From NCBI GenBank assembly GCA_027030605.1, contig JALVEV010000046.1, positions 1 to 15,281 of the forward strand: a stretch of 15,281 nucleotides of DNA, in the 5' to 3' direction. Shown here one piece after another: positions 1 through 6,303 of this stretch. Under the pieces are notes generated by a model. It did not search any database. It saw nothing but the letters and a program-made list of their open reading frames with translations, and had not been told where the DNA came from. Each line of letters begins with the position of its first letter. Position 1 is the first letter of the stretch. The position numbers and the translations under genes are program-made. This DNA comes from Campylobacteraceae bacterium. Its GTDB lineage: Bacteria > Campylobacterota > Campylobacteria > Campylobacterales > Sulfurovaceae.

Positions 1-2043
1 AGCATTATTTCGACGTGGGTTGTAACGACTTCCTCCTGTAGTCTCTCTAAGGTCAAGTCGTTTTATCTCACCATTCTCTTTATAAAGTAATACAGCATAG
101 TATTTTCCCTCTTTGACCATTTGGTTGCTATCATTAGTTCCATTCCATGTATCATCATAACTACCAGACTCTCTAGTACTCCAATCTTGAATAGTTTTAA
201 CTACATTTTTGTTCTCATCTTCTATTACAAGAGAAATCTCTGCTTTTGCACCTAAGATAGTATGGATTGTTGTAGTGTCATTGTTTTCTGTATCGACTGT
301 ATCTGATGAGACAGAAAGAGATAAAGACTGCTCTACAACTATCTCTAGTGCATCATAAGTTACTCTTCCATCTGTTGTTGTTACTTTAATCTTAGGATAG
401 AATGTTCCTGCATTGACAAAGTTATGACTAACCGAAGCACTACTATTGCTACTGTAGTCATACACTCCATCACCATCAAAATCCCACTCATATTTTGAAA
501 ATCCCTTATTTTGTGGGTCTGTTGCTGTTGCATTAAAATTTACATTTAAAGGTGCTTTTCCTTGAGTTGTTGAAGCAGAAGCTACAACAGAAGGAGAACC
601 TACTGTTGAGGCAAACACTGTAGTTGTTGGTGTAGTATATACAGTACTTGCACCCAAATTATCTATAACACGAACTTTTGCATTAAAGACCCCTTGGGTT
701 GTATATTGATGGTTTATTACTCTATTGGTACTGTTTTCATCATACGTACCATCACCATCAAAATCCCACTCATAACGAGCTATACCATTAGCATCAGTTG
801 CTGTTACTACAAACTGTACTGTTAGTGGAACAGCTCCATTTGAAGGTGTTGACTCTACAGTAACTTGTGGTGGAGAGTTTAAGATATGCACCATCACACT
901 ACCTATTACCTCGTCTCCATTTGCATCTACTACTTTTAATGTAACATTATAATCTCCAGGTGTTGTATAGCTCCAAGAGTAACTATTAGCTGTAATGTCA
1001 CTTCTATCATATCTACCATCACCATTAAAATCCCAAGAATAGGTTTGAATTGCATTATTGGTAGTTACTTTAGGAGAAAAAGTAATAGTTGTAGGAGCAT
1101 AACTACTTGTTGATGAGGCTATAGGAGTAGCAGTTAATTTATTTTTCTCTTGAACAAAAATATTCATATCTTTTAGAGCTTGATTTTCTGCATTATCTTT
1201 AGCTTTTACTGTTATTTTAACAGTTCCAAAAGGTAGAGGTTGTTCGGCAGTTGGGTTATATGTTACTACATTACCATCTCTAGTAATATTCATAGTTTGA
1301 TTAACATCGTTAATATAAAACTCTATGGAGTCATAATCAACACCAACATCATCATCTGTAATTTTTACTTTTATTACAGTTGTAACATCTTGAATAATCT
1401 CACCTTCGGTTAGGTTTTGTAGTTTTATGGTTGGGGGGGTCGTGTCTGAATTTATAACATTTAATGCTTGAATATCATCAATATAGCCAGAACCTTTAAT
1501 AAAAAATCCATTAACAGCAACAAAAGGATTATCAGGCATAAAAGCATTCCAATCTGCCTCTAAATCTCTTATAAAGGTATGCCATGTTCCATCTGCACTA
1601 TCTTCTCCTAAACCATAACTAACTTTTCCTCCACGGATTTTACCTTTTATATCTATACTTTGATTAGTATAAGTTAAAAATCGATTTCCATGTTCTGTTG
1701 TAATTGGAATATAGATTCTAAATGGTTCATTATACTTCATTGACCATTTAAGTACTTTCTCTGTTTGGTTATGCCATGCTCCAACATAGGATGCTCTTCC
1801 TGCTCTGTTACCTAAACGAAAGCCAGTATTTTTTCCATTACCTGTTAATTTAATAACTCGGCTTCCTCTCCCTACATCTTCTATATTTTCAATGTTTGCA
1901 TCAGTTGTATCTCCATAGATTACCCAACCTATTGTTGCATTATCTTCTGCATCTTCGTATGTTGTTGCAAATATTGGTATAGTAAAAAATAGTATACTTA
2001 TTAACAACAAAACAGTTTTCATACTTTTATTAAATATTTTCAT
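1..2043 (-). CDS. Secreted multi-domain PKD-repeat protein (3' end outside window)
   Basis: Open reading frame from ATG at 2043 to the left edge, 681 residues visible, no stop. A ribosome site AAGGAAA sits 4 bases before the ATG. Residues 1-25 form a Sec signal peptide (hydrophobic core, cleavage near FA-TT). Residues 26-192 are a domain opening with YEDAEDNAT and ending around KGSGYIDDI, shared with the protein at 4965-6107. A cadherin/Ig-like segment (about 200-290) follows, then three PKD-type repeats, each carrying an Asp/Gly-rich loop: DFNGDGRYD near residue 335, DFDGDGTYD near 425 and DFDGDGVYD near 520. Near 625-660 is a FlgD/Ig-like segment (TWNGTNDSNQ, GKYYAVLLY). Role inferred: cell-surface or released adhesion or carbohydrate-binding protein. 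The shared N-terminal domain looks beta-rich, perhaps jelly-roll, but I cannot name its family. A run of seven C residues lies at codons 202-204. Confidence 0.88.
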   Translation of the reverse strand, partial: MKIFNKSMKTVLLLISILFFTIPIFATTYEDAEDNATIGWVIYGDTTDANIENIEDVGRGSRVIKLTGNGKNTGFRLGNRAGRASYVGAWHNQTEKVLKWSMKYNEPFRIYIPITTEHGNRFLTYTNQSIDIKGKIRGGKVSYGLGEDSADGTWHTFIRDLEADWNAFMPDNPFVAVNGFFIKGSGYIDDIQALNVINSDTTPPTIKLQNLTEGEIIQDVTTVIKVKITDDDVGVDYDSIEFYINDVNQTMNITRDGNVVTYNPTAEQPLPFGTVKITVKAKDNAENQALKDMNIFVQEKNKLTATPIASSTSSYAPTTITFSPKVTTNNAIQTYSWDFNGDGRYDRSDITANSYSWSYTTPGDYNVTLKVVDANGDEVIGSVMVHILNSPPQVTVESTPSNGAVPLTVQFVVTATDANGIARYEWDFDGDGTYDENSTNRVINHQYTTQGVFNAKVRVIDNLGASTVYTTPTTTVFASTVGSPSVVASASTTQGKAPLNVNFNATATDPQNKGFSKYEWDFDGDGVYDYSSNSSASVSHNFVNAGTFYPKIKVTTTDGRVTYDALEIVVEQSLSLSVSSDTVDTENNDTTTIHTILGAKAEISLVIEDENKNVVKTIQDWSTRESGSYDDTWNGTNDSNQMVKEGKYYAVLLYKENGEIKRLDLRETTGGSRYNPRRNNA
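1433..1439 (-). repeat. C7 homopolymer inside coding sequence (possible phase-variation tract)
   Basis: Seven consecutive G on the plus strand, read as C7 in codons for Thr202-Pro203-Pro204 of the PKD protein. It is the only G/C homopolymer of seven or more that I found in this AT-rich window. Loss or gain of one base would shift the frame directly after the N-terminal domain. Poly-G/C tracts are established contingency loci in Campylobacter and Helicobacter surface genes. Their use here is inference. Confidence 0.6.
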
Positions 2044-2115
2044 TTGCTTTCCTTTTTTAAACTTACTACAACCAAATCCCTAAATATTCGGCTCTAATAG
2101 ATTTTATAAAATAAT

Positions 2116-2139
2116 GCTACTCTCTTGATTAACAGTAGC
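2116..2139 (-). terminator. Weak hairpin downstream of histidine kinase
   Basis: Arms GCTACT (2116-2121) and AGTAGC (2134-2139) pair perfectly around a 12-base loop. On the minus strand the hairpin is followed by ATTATTTT. It lies about 140 bases past the kinase stop and 73 bases before the PKD start. The loop is large and the stem short, so this is only a candidate terminator. The rest of 2044-2281 is A/T runs with no other structure that I can support. Confidence 0.25.
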
Positions 2140-2281
2140 TTAACTTTTTTTAAAAAACAAAAAAAAATATTAAATATTCTGTTTTATTAGATGTTAGTAA
2201 TTATATTGAAATAAAAAATAATAATTTTTATTATGTTTTATAGTTATTAATACAATAAATAATCCAAACTACTAGTTCAAC

Positions 2282-3466
2282 TTATTTAAACCCCAAAATA
2301 AAAACCGTCCCCTCCCCCTCTTTTGACTCAAACTCTATCCCAATACCATAAGCAGTACAAACCTTATGAACAATATTTAACCCCAAACCAAAACCACCTA
2401 CTTGCTCTGTTGCTCTATAGAAACGCTCATAGATAGCACTCTGCTTCTTCTTAGCAATCCCTACTCCTGTATCTGAGATAATAAGTCTATTTTTTAAAAG
2501 TTTAACCTCTATTTTTCCACCTATTTTATTGTACTTTATGGCATTGGTAACAAGATTATGAAAGAGTCGAACAAAACTCTCTTTATCTATTTTAAAATAG
2601 ATTTCATCCTCCTCTACTAGGGTCAAACTTACTTTTCGCTTCTCTGCTAAAAGTGTTAAGTAGGTCAACTCCTCTTTGATAATCTCATTTAAAAATAGCT
2701 CTTCAACCACTCTCTCTTTTGGCTCCTCAAGCATCAAATAGCTCAAATCTTTATGAATCTCAGAGACACGTTTTGCAGAGAGTCTTATACGCTCTAGGTT
2801 TTTAGGGGTATCTAGTTTAGGAGCATCTAAAGAGAGCATTAATGCTGTAATAGGCGTGTTGAGTTCATGAGTACTATCTTTGATAAAGTTGTCCAACTGT
2901 ACCCGTTTAGCTTGAATAGGTTTAATAAACAGTTTAGCCAAAAAGTACCCAACCAAACTCAAAAAGAGATAGATAGCAATCAAATAGAGCATAATTTTAC
3001 TCTGTAGATTCATAATATAGTTAGAGACACCCTCTTTTTCAATCACTATACTCTCTACCCCCAAGTGTCCAAAAGTACTTTGATTGACCAATATCATCTT
3101 CTTTTTATCTTGGTAGAAATGTTTTGAAAAATCTATCTTATCTTCTATAGAAGAGACAATGGGGTGATTGTTTTTATCGTAAAAGCCTATTTTCCCTTGA
3201 TATTTGTTTACAACATCTTCTAAAGAAAAAGGTTTTTTACTCATATGTGCATAGATAATTTTAGAAGAGAGTACCGAAGCGTTCATCTGCATCATACTTT
3301 TTGTCTTTTCGTAAAAAGCTTTTGACTCATTTTGATAAAAAAGATAAGCAATAACAGCAAAAAGAACAAATGAAGAGCCTAAATAGAGTACCAAAAACTG
3401 TAAAAGTGTTCGTCTCTCCTCTTTAATTAAATAGATAACCAACTCCTCGAATGGTAGAGATAGCAT
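2282..3466 (-). CDS. Membrane sensor histidine kinase
   Basis: 394 residues. Transmembrane helices at about 22-44 and 158-180 enclose a sensor region of about 110 residues, so the sensor should face the periplasm. The dimerisation/phospho-acceptor box is DSTHELNTPITAL with His200. The ATPase domain has the N-box HNLVTNAIKYN (about 303-313), G1 box DTGVGI (332-337), F-box YERFYRA and G2 box GFGLGLNIV (358-366). All catalytic boxes are intact. There is no clear HAMP domain: helix 2 runs almost directly into the H-box (about 20 residues). It should phosphorylate the OmpR-type regulator encoded immediately upstream. The listed ATG overlaps the regulator's 3' end by 44 bases and encodes an unusual leader before IKEERRTLL, so the true start may be slightly downstream. 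No convincing alternative start with a well-placed ribosome site is seen. The signal sensed cannot be read from the sequence. Confidence 0.93.
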   Translation of the reverse strand: MLSLPFEELVIYLIKEERRTLLQFLVLYLGSSFVLFAVIAYLFYQNESKAFYEKTKSMMQMNASVLSSKIIYAHMSKKPFSLEDVVNKYQGKIGFYDKNNHPIVSSIEDKIDFSKHFYQDKKKMILVNQSTFGHLGVESIVIEKEGVSNYIMNLQSKIMLYLIAIYLFLSLVGYFLAKLFIKPIQAKRVQLDNFIKDSTHELNTPITALMLSLDAPKLDTPKNLERIRLSAKRVSEIHKDLSYLMLEEPKERVVEELFLNEIIKEELTYLTLLAEKRKVSLTLVEEDEIYFKIDKESFVRLFHNLVTNAIKYNKIGGKIEVKLLKNRLIISDTGVGIAKKKQSAIYERFYRATEQVGGFGLGLNIVHKVCTAYGIGIEFESKEGEGTVFILGFK

Positions 3467-4079
3467 CTTCGCCTAAATATTTTCGTAGTCTCTTTATATA
3501 GGTTCTTAAAGTCGATGACCCAGGAGCTGTGTCATACGACCAGACATTAACCATAAGCTCATCACTAGAGATAACCTTACCACGGTTATGTAGAAAGTAG
3601 GCTAAAAATTCACCCTCTTTTTTAGAGAGAGGTATCCTCTCGTTGTGAAGATGAAGTATATGTTTAGAGAGGTCATAACTCACCCCCTCTCTAATCTGAA
3701 CAATCGCTTCATTATCTATCTGAAACTGTCGTTTTATATTGTCGATTCGTGCCTTTAGCTCTATCATCTCAAAAGGCTTTTTTAAGTAATCATTTGCTCC
3801 TAACTCAAACCCCTCTAAGACATCAGTCGAGCTGTTCATAGAGGTAATAAAGATAGTCGGAGTCTTATTGCCTGACTCTCTCAAATTTTTTAGAAGCTCA
3901 AAGCCACTCAAGTTAGGAACGTTAACGTCTAAAAGGAGTAAATCAAATCTCTTCTCAAAGAGTAGCTCTTCTGCCTCTATACCGTCATAAACAGGAGTAA
4001 CATCATACTCATAGTACTCCAAATGCTCAACAATTACTTCTGAAAGCGTTAAATCATCTTCTAAAAGTAAAATATTCAA
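3423..4079 (-). CDS. OmpR/PhoB-family response regulator
   Basis: 218 residues, the usual length for the family. Receiver domain 1-115: acidic pair D8/D9, phospho-acceptor D51 in LLLLDVNVP, Thr79 and the KKPF motif with K101. C-terminal winged-helix DNA-binding domain about 128-218, ending TLRTYIKRLRKYLG...ISTIRGVGYLFN, the typical trans-activation loop, recognition helix and wing. The start is TTG (4079-4077), preceded by AGAGG at 8-base spacing and only 3 bases after the stop of the DUF6348-like gene, so translation is probably coupled. It forms a cognate pair with the kinase encoded downstream. The target promoters are unknown; regulation of the flanking secreted-protein genes is possible but unproven. 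Confidence 0.95.
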   Translation of the reverse strand: MNILLLEDDLTLSEVIVEHLEYYEYDVTPVYDGIEAEELLFEKRFDLLLLDVNVPNLSGFELLKNLRESGNKTPTIFITSMNSSTDVLEGFELGANDYLKKPFEMIELKARIDNIKRQFQIDNEAIVQIREGVSYDLSKHILHLHNERIPLSKKEGEFLAYFLHNRGKVISSDELMVNVWSYDTAPGSSTLRTYIKRLRKYLGEDAISTIRGVGYLFN

Positions 4080-4082
4080 GCT

Positions 4083-4772
4083 TTAGACCTCTTCATCTTT
4101 AAGTTTCATAAGTAAAACTAGATTTCTAACACTGTAAAAGCTATCTATCTCTCTCCATCCAAGCTTTGAGACAGCCTCTTCTAGCTCTGGAAATGGTTTA
4201 TTGTTAATATAAGCTTCAGGTACCTTTTTACCTTCACTTGTATTGGTATAGACTGTTCGAATAGCATAGATATCTTTAGTTAATGGTAATGCTTTTATAC
4301 TCTTCTCAATCACATCAAACACTCTATCAATATCATCTATAACATTATCAAACTTCTCAACTCCACGATACCCAAAGTTAGAAACCACCACCTGCCAACG
4401 TGAACCATTTATCTCCCAAATATCTGTACCAACACCATTTTCAACCTTTTTTCCATGTTCCCAAAAGGCTGTAATGAATGTATGAAGTACATTGACCTCA
4501 AATTGCCCAAATGCCGAAGCCAATGCCTCTTCATGTGTTGCATCTTGTGCCACAAAAGACTCTACAAAATGACCATCAGGGAAGAGCATAGTGATGTCCA
4601 GTTGTACTACAACCGACTCTCCAAAATCTTCCATCTCAAAGGCTCTTGCTGTAATTCCTGGGAACATTCCATTTGAGAAGAGATACTCCTCCATTGGTTC
4701 TAACACCACATCATACTCTCCTAAAATATCTACTAACTGCTGATTAACATCTATATCTAATAGTTTACTCAA
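4083..4772 (-). CDS. DUF6348-like protein, first gene of the two-component operon
   Basis: 229 residues, acidic, no signal peptide or membrane helix, so cytoplasmic. The central part resembles what I recall of DUF6348: VVVQLDITMLFPDGHFVESFVA, then a helical stretch with SAFGQFEVNVLHTFITAFW, then WEINGSRWQVVVS. The family has no established function known to me. The C-terminal half (about 150-229) includes DIDRVFDVIEKSIKALPL and a predicted alpha/beta region. The start is TTG at 4772, supported by AAGG 8 bases upstream; the next in-frame ATG (Met27) would remove a conserved-looking segment. It lies 3 bases before the response regulator gene, so the three genes 4772 to 2282 almost certainly share one transcript. 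Its product may work with or report to the two-component pair. Family assignment is from memory of the motif pattern. Confidence 0.75.
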   Translation of the reverse strand: MSKLLDIDVNQQLVDILGEYDVVLEPMEEYLFSNGMFPGITARAFEMEDFGESVVVQLDITMLFPDGHFVESFVAQDATHEEALASAFGQFEVNVLHTFITAFWEHGKKVENGVGTDIWEINGSRWQVVVSNFGYRGVEKFDNVIDDIDRVFDVIEKSIKALPLTKDIYAIRTVYTNTSEGKKVPEAYINNKPFPELEEAVSKLGWREIDSFYSVRNLVLLMKLKDEEV

Positions 4773-4818
4773 TTTTTATACCTTATTTTTTTAATGTTAA
4801 TCATAGTTAAATATCGCT

Positions 4819-4836
4819 TTAATCCTCTTTTTTCTT
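4819..4836. repeat. 18-bp direct repeat, copy A (intergenic)
   Basis: TTAATCCTCTTTTTTCTT, identical to 6286-6303, where it is the 3' end of the M16 peptidase gene. On the minus strand this copy also reads PKKKED-stop, as the peptidase gene does. It lies in the leader of the DUF6348 operon. The two copies bracket a segment holding the second YEDAED-type gene. The same bases form part of an inverted repeat, TTAATCC (4819-4825) with GGATTAA (4839-4845), which could instead be an operator or hairpin. Confidence 0.55.
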
Positions 4837-4937
4837 GGGGATTAATAGTTTTTTAAAAAATTATTTTTGAAAAAGATGTAGATTAAATTAGAAAAAATAA
4901 TATATAGAAGAATTAAAATAGTGTTTTAGAAGGGGTG

Positions 4938-4956
4938 GGTAGGCTTATTGCCTACC
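4938..4956 (-). terminator. Hairpin after the second secreted-protein gene
   Basis: A perfect 7-bp stem GGTAGGC / GCCTACC with loop TTATT starts 8 bases after the stop codon of the 4965-6107 gene. It is the most GC-rich spot in the intergenic region. On the minus strand it is not followed by a long T-run, so termination may be inefficient or factor-dependent. Confidence 0.55.
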
Positions 4957-4964
4957 TTTTAGAG

Positions 4965-6107
4965 TTACTCTACAATTAGAATTTCACCATTTATAGTATC
5001 ACTATCAGTGTTACCAAAATTATCTGTAATAACTAATGTAGCAGTATAGAACCCTGAAGCTGGTGGTACAACATCTAAAGTCACACCTGTTCCTAAACTA
5101 TCTCCATTATAAAACCACTCATACTTCACAATATTTCCTATAGTACCTGGTGTACTTGCACTACCATCTAATGTTACTGTTGGATTATCTGGTGTTAAAG
5201 TTACATTAATATCAGGACCTGCATCTGCATGCATATGTGTTGGATTAGAGATAACAGAGACATTAACATCTACGGTATCACTAGCAGTATCACCTACACT
5301 ATCAGTAACTACTAATGTAACCGTATAGTCTCCTGAAAGTTTAGGTTCAACATCTATAATCATACCTCTTCCTAAACTCTCTCCATTGTAAAACCACTCA
5401 TAGTTAACAATTGGTCCATTAGCACCAGCTATACTTCCTGAACCATCCAATGTTACACTTGGATTACTAGCAGTAACATTAACATCTTGGTCTGCACCTG
5501 CATTTGCAGTTAAAGAAGCCATTGCATTATCTGACAACATAATATCATCTACTCTACCTGAACCTCGAATAAAGAATCCATTAACAGCAACAATAGGATT
5601 ATTAGGCATATAGGCATTCCAGTCTGCCTCTAAATCTCTTGAAAAGGTATGCCATGTTCCATCTATACTATTTTCGCCTAAACCATAACGAACCTTTCCT
5701 CCACGAATCACACCTTTTATATCTTCACTTTGATTAGTGTAAGATAAGAAACGATTTCCATTTACTGTTAAAAGTGAAACTAGTATAGTAAAGTCTTCAT
5801 CATACTTCATTGACCATTGAAGTTGTTTCTCTGTTTGATTATTCCAATTATCACTACCTTTTCCATGTTGGTTACCCAAACGGTACCCTGTGTTTTGCCC
5901 ATTACCCATTAATTCAATAACTCGGCTTCCTTTGTCACTATCAGCTACATTCATAACTGTTGCATCTGTTGTACCTGTATAGATAACCCAACCTGTAGTA
6001 GCATTGTCTTCTGCATCTTCATATGTTGTTGCCAATGCTGGTATAGTAAATACTACCATAGCAATTAACAACAAAACAGCTTTTAGATTTTCACTTAATC
6101 TTGTCAT
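4965..6107 (-). CDS. Secreted protein with YEDAED N-terminal domain and two PKD/Ig-like repeats
   Basis: 380 residues, complete. Signal peptide 1-26 (hydrophobic core AVLLLIAMVVFTIPALA, then TTYEDAED). Residues 27-195 are the same domain as at the start of the 1-2043 protein, with well over half of positions identical by eye, including GSRVI, LGN, NQTEK, SMKY, DIKG.IRGGKV.YGLGE, DGTWHTF.RDLEADWNA and VNGFFI.GSG..DDI. Two tandem repeats of about 85 residues follow, each containing DGS(G/A)S, YEWFYNG(E/D)SLG and a final TLV(V/I)TD. These are PKD/Ig-like beta sandwiches. There is no lipobox and no visible sorting signal, so the protein is either released or attached through partners. Start ATG with AGGAAA 4 bases upstream. 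Nucleotide identity with the 1-2043 gene is high in places (compare 1505-1580 with 5575-5650), pointing to duplication or gene conversion. Confidence 0.9.
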   Translation of the reverse strand: MTRLSENLKAVLLLIAMVVFTIPALATTYEDAEDNATTGWVIYTGTTDATVMNVADSDKGSRVIELMGNGQNTGYRLGNQHGKGSDNWNNQTEKQLQWSMKYDEDFTILVSLLTVNGNRFLSYTNQSEDIKGVIRGGKVRYGLGENSIDGTWHTFSRDLEADWNAYMPNNPIVAVNGFFIRGSGRVDDIMLSDNAMASLTANAGADQDVNVTASNPSVTLDGSGSIAGANGPIVNYEWFYNGESLGRGMIIDVEPKLSGDYTVTLVVTDSVGDTASDTVDVNVSVISNPTHMHADAGPDINVTLTPDNPTVTLDGSASTPGTIGNIVKYEWFYNGDSLGTGVTLDVVPPASGFYTATLVITDNFGNTDSDTINGEILIVE

Positions 6108-6285
6108 TCTATTTCCTTTTTTTAAATTTAATTGTAATAATGCTATTCATTTTATTAATATCTACTTAAATATATACAATTATGTGGTAACAAAAAACAA
6201 TTTAAACCATTTTTCTTTATTAATTGTTAATTAGTAAAATATAACTTAATTATTAAATTTATAACTGATAGTATAATCATCTAAA

Positions 6286-6303
6286 TTAATCCTCTTTTTT
6301 CTT
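6286..6303. repeat. 18-bp direct repeat, copy B (3' end of M16 peptidase gene)
   Basis: Identical to 4819-4836. It covers the stop codon and last codons (KKKED) of the peptidase gene. Copies A and B are in the same orientation and delimit a segment of about 1.47 kb containing the 4965-6107 gene and its flanks. Confidence 0.55.

Noticed and set aside
2141..2280. Possible small RNA or origin-like AT-rich region
   Set aside because: Only A/T runs, no DnaA-box cluster, no stable GC stem other than the weak hairpin at 2116, and no associated replication gene.
4455..4676. 73-codon plus-strand frame
   Set aside because: Antisense to the DUF6348-like gene; Cys-rich composition unlike real proteins and no ribosome site.
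5160..5520. Tandem DNA repeat or CRISPR-like array in the second secreted protein
   Set aside because: Similarity is at the protein level (two PKD/Ig-like repeats), with no short identical repeats and spacers.
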